Source of the DNA: Gambelia wislizenii
Lineage: Eukaryota > Chordata > Lepidosauria > Squamata > Crotaphytidae
Reading direction: 5' to 3'
Assembly: GCA_030847615.1 (NCBI GenBank)
Contig: JAUMIR010000002.1
Location: 236,735,809-236,799,808, forward strand
DNA length: 64,000 bases
Under the pieces are notes generated by a model that was given only the letters and a program-made list of their open reading frames with translations, ran no database searches and was not told the origin of the DNA. The first letter of the stretch is position 1. The number at the start of each line of letters is the position of its first letter. The position numbers and the translations under genes are program-made. Below are positions 1 to 11,601 of this stretch, in pieces.

Positions 1-58
1 TAGTTTCCAAGACCAGATGGATTTGGTGCCTTTAGAGTATTTAGGCTCACACAAATTC

Positions 59-178
59 TTTGTTGTTACTGTGTGCCTTCAAGTTGTTTCTGACTTATGG
101 CAACCCTAAGGTGGACCTATTACATGGCTTTCTTGGCAAGATTTGTTCAGAGAGACTTTGCCATTGCCTTTCTTTACT
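59..178 (-). repeat. 3' part of a squamate-type SINE with Bov-B-like tail
   Basis: Read on the minus strand, this matches the same sequence as the 3' half of the SINE at 60454-60688: a region around 'tcttgccaagaaa', then a 'ccataagt-like' block, ending in a CA-rich tail. The tRNA-derived head is absent, so the copy is truncated; the right boundary is approximate. SINEs of this structure, with a tRNA head and a tail shared with Bov-B LINEs, are known from squamates. Family assignment is from memory of the consensus, not from a search. Confidence 0.7.
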
Positions 179-770
179 GATTGCCTTTGCCCTTTACCTC
201 AGTGCAAAATCATGGCTGAGACATGTCTTTTTTGAAAGCATTTGCACTGAGGTATGTGTGTTCTTTTAGTACAGGGGTGGATGCTCTGCGGCTTGGGAAA
301 TTACTTTTATGGGCAATCCATTGTGTAATTTGTTACAGAGACCCCCTCGTCCAATACCTCAGTGCCATTAATGTTACAAATTTTTTTTAGTAACTTTCTG
401 TTACTTCACAGGTAGACAAAGTGTGACCCACAGGCCCTCTGTGGCTCTTAGCCCTTATTAGCCCTCTCTTGGCTTGCCCTGGACTTGACAAGGCCTCCAC
501 AACCAAAAGATTGTATGTGAATATAAAATGTCTGGAAAAAGAAAACTCCTGCTCATGGAGGCCTCAAGGAGCATCAGTTTAGCAACTCAAAACTCCAGCC
601 AGCTGTAGACCTCTGATCACTTCAAGTTACCAATTTGATGGCAATTTTAGGAGGGTAATCTCAATATGGGTCTACAGGGATGAAAACTGGTTCCCAAACA
701 TCTTACAGTTGCTCACCTCTGTGGTTTCCCATTACATTTTACTTCCTTTCTTGAAAGAAATCTATCTTTT

Positions 771-810
<40 letters not shown>
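771..810 (+). repeat. (GAAA)n microsatellite
   Basis: About ten uninterrupted GAAA units, visible directly. No gene lies nearby. Confidence 0.95.
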
Positions 811-1565
811 GGGAGGAGTGGTCTGAAATTTAAATCCCCCTCAAACATCCCACAAAACCATTTTAGCCCCCCATAAGTAATAAGGAAAAATACTAATTAT
901 GCAGGGGGAAAGTGCTGGGACAAAGGTAGGGTATAAATAAAATAAAATATTACATGGACACATCAGTTATTTCCGTGGAATTTGCATCTGTGTAATTCTT
1001 AGGACTGTAGCGTATATATACACAAAATCAGGGCTCTGTGGACGTGATTTCATAGCATCACTAGGGAAATGATGAGGAATGTGTGTTTGTGTTTAGAATT
1101 CAGCAGCCATATAATTTCTGCTTATATATTTTTTTTAAAAGGACACATTTCTATATATGATGGTTCTGACATTCTGCTTAAGAGAATGTGGGCCATTACT
1201 ACTGAAATATTGGCAGTCAGTTAAATGGCTGGAAAAGACTTAAAGTAATTAGAAGAAAAATCTGCTGTGCCCTATATAGCTTCTTGCCCCCACTTGCCTT
1301 GAGTAGCAAAACCAGAGTAAAAATTATTCAGCATAATAAAACTTGTAGAATAAATTATGCAGAACCAACATGCAGATTTGTTTAATTTAGGTTGCCAAGT
1401 GCCACTTTTAGTCCATAGAGAATTTGAATAGCCTGAGTACAGAATTCTCTCATATATGCACATTCTCTCTCACACACACACAAAAAACACAGAAACACAC
1501 ATGCCAGTGTGGCTAACATTGCATACACACAGGCCTAACCAGACTGTACAAGCATCAGTTCATGT

Positions 1566-1626
1566 CTCTCTCTCTGTCTTTTCTTCACAAACAAAGATTC
1601 AGGAAGGACTCATCCCGCGCTTTCTG
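1566..1626 (-). mobile_element. 61-bp 3'-end LINE insertion with target-site duplication
   Basis: The 61 bases are the reverse complement of the 3' terminus of the LINE inserted at 10026-10444; both share 'gattcaggaaggactcatcc' read on the same strand. They are flanked by 17-nt direct repeats at 1549-1565 and 1627-1643 that differ at one base (caagcatcagttca t/c gt). This is the signature of target-primed reverse transcription that stopped almost at once. A CT-rich stretch at the low-coordinate side corresponds to the element's AG-rich 3' tail. The hairpin seen in the 10026 copy is broken here by C-to-T and G-to-A type changes at CpG positions, which suggests age. Confidence 0.75.
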
Positions 1627-2930
1627 CAAGCATCAGTTCACGTACCCATACAAAATGACATTGCTCCATGGACCACTGACTAGCTCCCTGCCCCCACACT
1701 AGCTCCAAACTTAGTAATAGGTTTTCACTTTTCTCCATCTCAATCCTTCTCTTCTTTGCCCTAACTTCTTTTGCAATTCTCTCAGCTTTCTGGCAGTGAA
1801 CAAAAAATGAAGAAATAGTGTGCAGAATTGGTTGTCTGCATACCATCAATCAAGTGACATCTCTCCAGTAAATACATCTCTTTGAAATGTGTCCTGGGGA
1901 AAGAAAAAATAATGCCATTAGATGTAATTATCTGGAAAAAAATTTAAATGCAAAGACATGCAAGAAAATCTCTGCTTAGAGGCATCTCCCCTTCGCAACC
2001 TGCCTCCTGCCTTATCTGGGACAGAAGCCTATTCCCAGAAGCCTGGCAGAGCTCAGATTATCTCCCACAGAAACACGCACTGCTGAGTCAGGCCCACCGG
2101 GGTTTCAAGCTTTTGGCTGAAAAAGAACTGGAGGGGATCTCAACGCAGATGCACAAACTGGTAAACCACCCCCGTCAGCAGGTGCATCTGTTGGGAGTCC
2201 TGGACTGAGACCAGGCACCTGAAATGAACTAATGGTGTGACAGCCTGGCTGGTACTTCTTTGTTGTGGTGGGAAGGAGCAGCAGGAGAACAACATTCCCA
2301 AAGTGTATGAAACCAGAAACCTCTCTGTCAGGGACCAGGAAGAAAAATCAAATTCTCAAGATGCTTTCCATGTCTGCAGCTAATGCAAGAAAGAAAGCAT
2401 TAAAAAAACTTTATTCTAGTTCTTGTGGGTATCTATACATTCAGTCCACAAGTAATCAAAGAAATACAGGGTGCCATTACTGGTGAAAATTAATATTGGT
2501 TAAGATTTACAGAGCCTCATCCATGTTTACATATTTAAAAAAAAACAGTCCTTGCCCCTAGGTGATTAAATTCTAAATGCTAAGCATTGGGGAGACAGCA
2601 AAGAAGGGAAGGAAATAGATGAGTGACAGGAACTAATTAATTAAAATCAAACACATTATGAATTAAATTTTAAATACCCTAACAAAAAGTGGCAACTCTA
2701 CTGAATTTATATTTTGTATTTACGATTGGGGTAAATTGGAATTTTGTCATTACATTAACTTCAGAATTATGTTATTAATGAACCTGTTAATTAATTAAAT
2801 GAGAGGCTTTGCTAAAGATCCATCAAACTTTATATTTACCAGTTGCTTCTTTACCCAAAGCCTAAATTATCTTGGATTTGTGGGGGAAAAATGCTATCAA
2901 TCCCTTAGCATTGTGGAATTAAAATGTTTA

Positions 2931-5900
2931 GACCCTAAGCCTAACCCTAACCCTAAATCTAACCCTAACACTAACCCTAGCCCTAACCCTAACCCTAACC
3001 CTAACTCTAACCCCAAACCAAATGTGAGACCTAGCCCTAACCCTAGTCTTGGCTGTAATCCTAACAATAACCCTAAACCCAAAACCTAATCCTAACCCTA
3101 GGTATGGAACTCACCCTAACCCTAGCACTAGCACCAGCCCTAATCCTAAACCCAACCTGAACTCTAAACATAATCCTAATCCTAACCCTAACCCTAAGAA
3201 TAACCCTAACACAACCCTAACACTAGACTTAGCCCTAGTCCTAAGCCTAACACTAACACAAGAAATAACCCTAACCCTAAAGCTAACCCTAGCCCTACAA
3301 TTAACCCTAGCCTAACTGTAAACCTAAACCTAAATGTAGCCCTAGCCCCAGCACAACCCCTAACCCTGACCGTAACCAAAACCCTAATGCTAGGCATAAC
3401 CCTAACCGTAAACTTAGCCCTAACCCTAACCCCAACCCCAACCCTAACCCTAAATAAAGCCTTCGGAATAGCCCTAGCTGTAGCTGTAACCCTAACCGTA
3501 ACCATAGGCTTGGCCCTAGCATTAACACTATCCCTAACCCTAGCTCTAATCAGTACCTTCACCCTAACCATAGCCCTGGCCCTAACTCAAGCCCTAACCC
3601 TAACACTACACCTAACCATAACCCTAAACCTAACCCTAGCTCTAGACCTAATCTTAACCCTAGCCCTAACTCTAGCTGTAGCCCTACGCTGAACTCTAAC
3701 CCAAACCCTAGTCCTAACCATATCCCTATCAATAAACATAAACGTAAACCTACCCCTAATCCTAAACCTAACTCTAACCCTAACATTAACCCTAAACCTA
3801 AACCTAATGCTCTCCCTAACCCCAGCCCTAACCCTGATCCTAACCCTAACACTAGCCCTAACCCGAACCCTAGTCCTAATGCTAAGCCTGACCCTAATCC
3901 TAACGCTTAACCTAAACCGAGACTTAGCCCTAACCCCAGCCCTAACTCTAACCCTAGACCTAACTCTAACACTAGCCATATCCCAAACCCTAACCCTAAC
4001 CCTAAATATTAATCCTAACCCTAAACACTAATCCTATCCCTAACCTTAGCCCTAACCATAACACTCACCATAACCTTAACCGTGACATAAGAACTAACCA
4101 TAACCCTAGCCCTAACCTAGCCCTAACCCTGATTCTAACACTAACCATAAGCCCTAGCGCTAACCCTAACCCTAGCCCTAACCCTAACTCTAACTCTAGC
4201 CCAAACCCTAATCCTAACTCTAACCCTAACCCAAACCGTAACAGCTAACTGTTACCCTAACCCTAACCCGAATCCTAGCTTAACCCCAGCCCTAACCCTA
4301 ATCCTACCCCTAACCCTACTTCTATACATAAACCTAACTTTAACCTTAGGCCTACCCAAAACCCAAACCCTAAGCCTTGCCTGAAACCTATCCCTAAACC
4401 TAAACCTATAGCTAACTTTAATCCTAACCCTATACCTAACCCTAACAAAATCCCATTCCTAGCCCTAACCGTAAACCTAAACCTAGGTCTTACCCTAACC
4501 CTAGTTGTATTCCTAAACCTATCCCTAACCCTGGTACTAACCCTAACCCTATCCCTAACCTGAGCACTAACCCTAATCCTAACCCTAGCCCAAGCCCTTA
4601 CAGTAACCCTAACCCTAAGACTAAGTCTTTCCTGAAACCTATCCTTACCCCCAACCATAGCATTAACCGTAACCCTAAACTTAGGCCCAGCCCTAACCCA
4701 AACACTAACACTAACCCTAAACCTAGCCCTAAAACTAATCTTATTCCTAACCTTATCCCTAACCCCAACACTAGCACTAACACAAACATTAACCGCAGAC
4801 CTATCTCTATCACTAACCCAAGCATTAGCCCTAACCTTAAACCTAAAACCAACCCTAACCCTTGTCCTAGCCCTAGCCTTAACCCTAACCCTAATCCTAG
4901 CGCTAGCCAAAACCCCAACTCTAACGTTTGCCCTTACACTAACACTAAAACTAAACTCAAACCTTACCCTACCCATAGCCCTAACTGTAACCCTAACTCT
5001 AACCATAGCTCTAACCCTAACCCTAGCTCTAATCCTAACCCTAATCGCTAACCCTAACCCAGCCTTACCCTAACCCTAACCCTAACCCTGGCCCTAACCC
5101 TAATCCTAATCCTAACTCTAACCCTGATCCCAACCCTTACCCTAGCCCTAGTAACCCTATCCCTAACCCTAACCCTAGCCCTACCTCTAACCCTAACCCA
5201 AAGTCTTCCTGTAACCTTTGCCGCAAACCTAATACTAGCACTAGGACTAACCCTAATGCTAGCAGTAGGCCTAACCCTAATCCTAGCATTAGGCCTCACT
5301 TTAACCCTTGTCCTAATCCTAATGCTAACCCAACCCAAACCCTACACCTAACTGTAACCCTAACTCTACTTAAGCCCTAGCCCTAGCCCTTACCCTAACC
5401 CTAACCCTAAGACTAACCCTAAACCTTGCCTGAACTCTATCCCTATCCATAACCCTACCTCACACCATAGCACTAACCATAATGCTAAACCTAGCCCTAA
5501 CTCTAAACCTAACTGTATCAATAAGCGTAACTGTAATGCTAAGCCTAACCCTCACCCTTCTAAAAGTTCTAACCCTAACCCTAACAATAGCCCTAGACCT
5601 AACCTCAACACTGGAATTTAGTCTAAGCCAAACCTAAGTCTAACCCTAACCCTAACCCTCAGTGTAACCCTAACCACAAGCTTCTCCCTTGCACCGGTCA
5701 TAACTCTAACCATAATCCTAACCCTAAGGCTAGCCAAAGCCCTAACCATAACAGTAACCCAACCCTAGCCCTAGCCCTAGCTCTAGCCCTAACCCTAACG
5801 CTAACCCTAGCTCTAACCCTAACCCTAGCCCTAGCCCTAACCCTAGCCCTAATCCTAACCCCAACCCTAATCCTAGCCCTAAACCTAAACCTAAACCTAA

Positions 5901-7128
5901 ACCTAAATCTATGCATAAAGCTTGCCTGAACCGTAGCCCTATCACAAATCCTATAACTAACCCTGGCACTAGCTGTAAAATTGACCCTTCCCCTAACCCT
6001 AACACTAAGCCTGACCCGAACCCTATCCCCATCCCTAACCCTAACTCTAACCCTAACCCTAACCCTTAATGTTAAAAATAACGCCAAAGCTAAGGGTAGC
6101 CCTAGCAATAACTCTATACCTAACCCTAGCCCTAACCCTAGGTCTAGCCCAAACTCTAAGACTAAGCATAACCTAACACTTAACCTATCCCTATCCCTCA
6201 ACAAAACAGTAACCTTAACCCTATCCCTATCCCTAAACGGAGCACTAACCCTAATCCTAGACCTAGACCTAACCGTAACCCTAACCCTAACATTAGCGCT
6301 AAACCTGACCTAAACCCTGGGCCTAGCCTAGCCCTAACCATAACCCTAACCATAATCCTAACTGTATCAGTATAACTAACCGTAACTAATATTTACCATA
6401 TCCCTAACCTTAACCACTAAAGCTAACTCTAACCCTAGTCCTCATCCTCACCCTTGCATGAGTTCTAACCTTAATTCTAACCCTAACCATTCTCCTAGAC
6501 TTAACCCTAACCCTAAGCGTAAGCCTAAGCCTAACCCTAGCCATAACCATAAATTTAATGCTAACCCTAACCTTCAACCTTGCAAAAGTCCTAACACTAA
6601 CCCTAAACCTTACCCGAAGCCTAACCAGAGCCATAAACCTAACGCTAATTCAACAATTACACCAGAACTAGCCCTAACCCTAGCAATAATCCTAAAACTA
6701 ATCCTAGCCCTAAGCCTAACCCCAACCATAGCCCTAACCCCAACCCCAACCCTAACCCTAACCTGAGGCCTAACCCTAACCCTAGCCTAACATTAACCCT
6801 AACCAAGACATAGCCCTAACCCTAGTGCTAACCCTAGCCCTAGCCCTAACCCTAATCCCTAACCATAACATAACCCCAACCACAACCTTATCCATAAACC
6901 TAAACAAAGCCCTACCCCTAACCCTAAACCTACCCCTAACCTGAACCCTAGCCCTAATCTATCCCTAGACCTAACCGTAACACAAACCTTATCCCGAACC
7001 CTAGCCCTCACCATAACCCTAACCCAAACCCTAGCCCTAACACTAACAATAATCCTAACCCTAACCCTAAACCTAACCCTTGTTCCAACCCTAGCCCCAA
7101 ACCTAGGCCCTAGCACTGGCCCTAACCC
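2931..7128 (-). repeat. Degenerate telomere-like array, CCCTAA on the plus strand
   Basis: About 4.2 kb made almost entirely of CCCTAA-related hexamers, with most units changed (cctaac, ccatag, cctgac, ctagcc and so on). Perfect runs are only a few units long, so this is not active telomere. Longer landmark words recur, for example 'ccttgcctgaa' near 4377 and 5424 and 'gcttgcctgaac' near 5920, showing that the array was amplified as longer blocks and not only as hexamers. Many arginine/valine- or leucine/threonine-type open frames in it are products of the six-base period and are not genes. Confidence 0.95.
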
Positions 7129-7715
7129 TTTTTTTTTTTACATTTTAATTTTTATTACACATCTCAATTATTTACACATCTCAATTATTTTGTCAAGGAA
7201 GCATACATCTCATTCCATAGACTCAATAGCATCAGATTCAACTTACATTTCTTTATGATTCAGAGACTGAATAACTTAGGTTGAGAATCAAACTATATAT
7301 GAAAATGAATTGATTATAATACTGTATATGGATATATATGGATATATATGTATGGATATATACACACCCACTCACACATGTATACTATATTTGCTTCCTC
7401 CTTCTATTTAAATGTAGCATTACCAACAATAAAAAACAAAAAAACACACATAAAAAGAAGAAAAAAGAAAAGAGAGAGAAAAAAGTAGAAGAAAAAAGAA
7501 AAAGAAAAAAAGGAGAGAGGATAGTAAGAAAAAAAACTAACTCAAAATCCTCTAAAATACCCCCTCCCCCTAAGAAATAACTTCCTATCTGAAACTAGTT
7601 CTGCCTTTCTGCATTTTTCTTCATTCCCTCTTATTACTTAAACTTAACTGCTACTTTTACCAAGTCTGTACAGTTTTCCCCCTCTGTATTACTCCTTATC
7701 CACAGTGACTCTCCT
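7129..7715 (-). other. Poly-T-led AT-rich segment, possible minus-strand retrotransposon tail
   Basis: The segment begins with a run of about eleven T directly after the CCCTAA array, which on the minus strand is a poly(A) tail. Nearby are two near-identical 'acatctcaattattt' words (7158-7192), an AT-dinucleotide-like patch near 7325-7365 and a purine-rich AAG/AAAG stretch near 7450-7535. This fits the 3' end of a minus-strand LINE or SINE, but I recognise no coding motif and found no target-site duplication. It gives way to the GC-rich minisatellite near 7716. Confidence 0.4.
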
Positions 7716-7719
7716 AGCC

Positions 7720-8275
7720 CTCCCCCCTCCCTCCCCAGGCCTTCGTGGGGCCTAGCAAGGCCCCGCGGAGGCCTCTCCCGGCCATCCCCCCTCCCTCCCC
7801 GGGCCTTCGTGGGGCCTCCGGAGCATCTCCGGAGGCCCCATGGAGGCCTCCCCAGCTCTCCCCCAGGCCTTCATGGGGCCTCTGGAGTGTCTCCGGAGGC
7901 CCCATGGAGGCCTCCCCGGCCCACCCCACCCCCTCCCCGGGCCTTCATAGGGCCTCCGGAGCATCTCCGGAGGCCCCATGATCGCCTCCCCAGCCCTTCC
8001 CACCCCCTCCCCGGGCCTTCATGGGGCCTCCGGAGTGTCTTTGGGGGCCCCGTGAAGGCCTCCCCGGCCCTCCCCTCCTTCCCAAGGCCTTCGCGGGGCC
8101 TCCGGAGGGTCTCCGAAGGCCCCGCAGAGGCCTCCCCAGCCCTCCCCCTCCCTTCCAAGGCCTTCGCGGGGCCTCCGTAGGGTCTCTGAAGGCCCTGTGG
8201 AGGTCTTCCCGGCCCTCCCCGCTCCCTCCCAGGGCTTTCACGGGGCCTCCGGAGGCCCCGTGTCGCGGTTTTGGG
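7720..8275. repeat. GC-rich minisatellite, unit about 72 bp, about eight copies
   Basis: The word 'ggggcctccgga' or a close variant recurs near 7810, 7874, 7949, 8024, 8096, 8169 and 8240, giving intervals of 64-75 bases. Each unit holds a short inverted motif (ctccgga...tccggag-type) and a CCTCCCC-rich block. The array is CpG-rich compared with its AT-rich neighbours. Proline/glycine-rich open frames on both strands are by-products of the composition. It ends at the palindrome at 8264-8300. Confidence 0.85.
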
Positions 8276-8300
8276 GGGCCCGGGGGGGCCCAAAACCGCG
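8264..8300. other. GC-rich palindrome with 12-bp perfect arms
   Basis: The arms cgcggttttggg (8264-8275) and cccaaaaccgcg (8289-8300) are exact reverse complements around a 13-base G-rich loop. A further 'aaaccgc' word follows at about 8309. The structure sits exactly where the GC-rich minisatellite stops, so it may be the end of a DNA transposon or a junction hairpin. I do not recognise the family. Confidence 0.7.
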
Positions 8301-10025
8301 AATAATCAAAACCGCAAATGTCAAGTTCACGAATGTGGAGGGGCGACTGTACAGATAAGAACTAAGCAACTGACAAAGTAATGTTAGGACATTTATCCTC
8401 TAGTAAGAATCTGGCATAGAACCTCTCCGAATGGCCAGGTAGATTGCATAGCAAGGGAGAAATCACTTTTTAGGATAGTAGGATATGAGACATGGTTTCC
8501 ACCTCCTGCGACCCACATGGACGGAGCCTTGATTCAAGTGGCAGCCCCACATATCTACCATACAAGATTGCTGAAGGAAAAACATTACATCTGGCCTTCA
8601 TAAATAATATGTGATAGATTGGCACAGTCAAGTTCTTTATGTAATCAGCCAGAGCAAATGAACCTGAATATGGTATATGCAATGCACTAGATGAGCATGA
8701 CAGAAAGGATTTAGCCCACAAATTGCAAAAACTAATGTCCTGAAGTCTTTGTTTAACTGTTTTCAAGGCTGTGTCATAACCCAGGTTTAGAAGGAAGGAT
8801 GGTGAAAGCCCAATTTTGGTTGCTTTTTGGGCAATATACTTGGACCATCTGCTTTCATAAATGCCTGTCATAAGATGGCTAAATAGACCCTTATCATGCT
8901 TGAAGAGTATGACTCTAAGCCAAAGTTTCATGGCTGTCTGCCATGCCCTCATAGAGGGAGTGCTTTCCCCCATTTCAAGCATTAAAACTGAGTTAGCAAC
9001 ACATCTTGGCATCTGAAGGAGGGCCCTTAAAAATCTCGCATAAAAATTATCTAGCTCAGAATTAAACCCCTCAATCCAAATTGCAGCTGCAAATAGCAAT
9101 TTAGCCATAATCTTAGCATTGTAGACCTTAATAGCAGCAGGTACATAATGATTCCCCTTGGTGTGAAATTTTTTTAAGATGCCTGATTTTTAAGATTGCT
9201 GCTGATCTTTGAAAGGACCATAAGGTTTTATGATGAAAAACAAGCCCAAGGTATTGAAAGCTTCTGATCTGTTCCAGGGGACAGCCATTTAAATTCCATC
9301 TAGATATTGTAAATTTCCTTTCAAAAACAAGAATTTTAGATATTGCAGTATTTATCTTCAGCTCATTCTCAGAGCAATAATCTGAAAATTTCCATAATAG
9401 GAGTTTAAGCCCCTTTCCAGATCTTGAAAGAATTGTGGTGTCATCAGCATAAAGCATAACAGGGATTTTCTTATTACCTAATTTAGGTAAGTGGCCATTC
9501 TCATCCATCATGGTATCCACTAGATCATTTAGGTAGATGTTAAATAAGGTTGGTGCAAGAATACATCCCTGTCTTACACCTCTTACCACGGATATAAATA
9601 ACTCTGGAGAGCTGGCTTTGGTTACTACATCTTATATGAAGTTGACTATTATTATATAGTGCCTTAATTAGGCTATAGAGTCTGGTATCTGTTAATATAG
9701 ACTCCAACTTGGTCCAGAGCTTGGATCTGGGAATAGAATCAAATGCAACCTTCAGATCCATAAAAGCTACAAAGAACTTACCATGCATAGGTCTTGACTA
9801 TTTCTCTGCAAGGTGTGCAAGAACCAAGCAGTGGTCAGAAGTGGAATAAACTTCTCTAAAGGCTGCTTGGGCCTTAGAGAGAATGTTGTTATTGTTTCAG
9901 AAAGAGGTCAGTCTGTTATTAAGATAATGAGCATAAAGTTTACCCATAATGGATAATAAGCTTATTGGCCTATAATTTCCAGGGTCATTAGCTTGGCCTT
10001 TTTTATATATTGGTACTACTACTGC

Positions 10026-10444
10026 GTTTCTAGGATGGAGGACCATTGCCTCCCAAAAATACTACTCTACGGTGAACTCACCACGGGTCAGCGTAAGAGG
10101 GGCGCTCCAAAAAAGCGATACAAAGACTCCCTGAAACAACATCTCAGGCTTGGCCAAATTGATCACCAACAGTGGTCCGCCCTGGCCTCACATCGGGAGG
10201 CATGGAGACGCAATATCCACAATGCTGCAGCCTTATTTGAGAACTCACGACGAACAAGTCTTGAAGAGAAATGACAACGCAGAAAGAATCACAACCCAAA
10301 AACATCACCCAAGGAGACCTTCTGCTGTGCTTTTTGCAACCGGACTTGTTAATCTCGGATTGGCCTTTTTAGCCATCAGCGCGCTTGCAGAAAGCGCGGG
10401 ATGAGTCCTTCCTGAATCTTCGTTTGCGAAGAAAAGCCAGAGAG
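10026..10444 (+). mobile_element. 5'-truncated LINE inserted into the minus-strand LINE
   Basis: The insert is flanked by perfect 11-bp direct repeats, actactactgc, at 10015-10025 and 10445-10455, and it splits the reverse transcriptase of the surrounding minus-strand LINE between the KVAVVV segment and its PIYKK continuation. Its frame reads the C-terminal part of a different LINE family: RMEDHCLPKILLYGEL, KRGAPKKRYKDSLKQHL, then a CxxC finger start (CAFCNRTC), a stop and a very short 3' UTR. This C-terminus is widespread in vertebrate and invertebrate non-LTR elements. The last ~70 bases contain two perfect hairpins (10380-10398 and 10418-10431) and end in an AGAGAG tail. Other copies of the same family occur at 1566-1626, 53070-53426, 58314-58368 and probably 59251-59728. 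Confidence 0.85.
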
Positions 10445-11572
10445 ACTACTACTGCTACTTTCCAGCTGTTTGGAACCAATCCAGAGTTATTTATCTGGGT
10501 AAACAGAGCCGCAAGTAGAGGAGCCCACCAGTGGCTATTAGTTTTAATAAATTCAGCAGGAATATTGTAATTTCCAGGGGCCTTTCCATTTTTGAGATGT
10601 AAAATTAAGTCATTGACTTCAGCTATGGAAACCAGCTCCCAAGGAGGTGTCATAGATATCATTATTTCATTAGATTCAGCTAAAATATTTTCATTTTCAT
10701 TACCTACAGAAAAAAAAATCTCTGAAGTGGTTTTCCCAGACATCAGCTGGAATCTCACTGCTAGGAGTATGAGAGCAGGAGCCTAAAGCTCCAGAAACAA
10801 GTTGCTAGAAGCTTTTTGTGTCATTATTTAATAAGGCACTAAGCAACAAGGACCATGATTTTTGACTTAATTGCTTCTCTTTATATACAATAAGGGACTT
10901 ATATTCCTTTTTTAACTGGAGATATGCTGGAGAGACACTTCTTAAGTTTAACTTCCTGCACTCAAGGAATGAATCTCTAAGGGCTTTTTTCTTTTGCACA
11001 TTCTTTGTCAAACCAAATCTTACCTAATTGGTTAAAATGTTTAGCTTCATATTTTTGAGGATTAAGTTTAGATGTTAAATCCTCTTGAAACAGTTGGATC
11101 AGATTTTCATAAGACTCTACCTGCATTACAGGGGAATCCATCATCATTATTTTAGATCGGAAAGAACATACAGCATCTGAAACCAGTTTCTGTTTCATTA
11201 ATCCCTCCAACTCCCGTGACCATTTAGTTCTTATATGCCTTGGCTTGTTTTTACTTTCTTTTAGAGGATGGAATTGAGAAAACGAATTTACACTACCTTC
11301 AATCACTATAGTCAGCACTAAAGGCTGATGGTCACTTTCTACTCTGGCATCCACACTGAAGTGTAGAATAGGTTGATAAGCGTTCCTTGAGATCAAACAA
11401 TAATCAATTGTACTAAAACCGAAAGAGTTCATAAAAGTATATTCACCCGGGGTATCATCCTGAGCCACACCAGTAACAAAAGTAAATTCAACCTATTCAT
11501 AAATTGTGCCAGACAACCCCCCCCCAAAAAATTGATATCTTATCCTTGGAAAACCTAGGGGGAAAGAAGCGT

Positions 11573-11601
11573 GCTAACCCTAACCCTAAACTTAACCTAA
11601 C
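11573..11601 (-). repeat. Short CCCTAA tract inside a LINE endonuclease domain
   Basis: The stretch ctaaccctaaccctaaac and its degenerate continuation interrupt the endonuclease region of the minus-strand LINE, between the LLTDLNARIS segment and the TIDYCLIS segment. The nearest large telomere-like array starts more than 700 bases away, so this is a separate small tract. Insertion of telomere repeats during repair of a double-strand break is one explanation. Confidence 0.7.

Larger units (their letters stand above)
1..2930. other. AT-rich left flank, no gene recognised
   Basis: This segment is AT-rich and carries only short open stretches without recognisable domains, for example around 1948-2208 and 2265-2486. 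It contains a partial SINE, a GAAA microsatellite, a CA-rich patch near 1470-1500 and a tiny LINE tail insertion, all listed separately. I see no convincing exon, promoter or RNA gene. It ends abruptly at the start of the CCCTAA array at 2931. Confidence 0.6.

Noticed and set aside
1948..2486. Two small open frames of 86 and 73 codons as possible exons
   Set aside because: No splice context, homology or codon signal that I can recognise; the surrounding sequence is repeat-rich and AT-rich.
3206..6313. Arg/Val-, Leu/Gly- and Asn/Pro-rich open frames in the telomere-like arrays
   Set aside because: Hexamer repeats without stops translate into dipeptide-like proteins in every frame; no start, domain or composition argues for genes.
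7745..8305. Proline/glycine-rich open frames on both strands
   Set aside because: They follow the GC-rich 72-bp minisatellite and overlap each other on opposite strands; they are composition artefacts.
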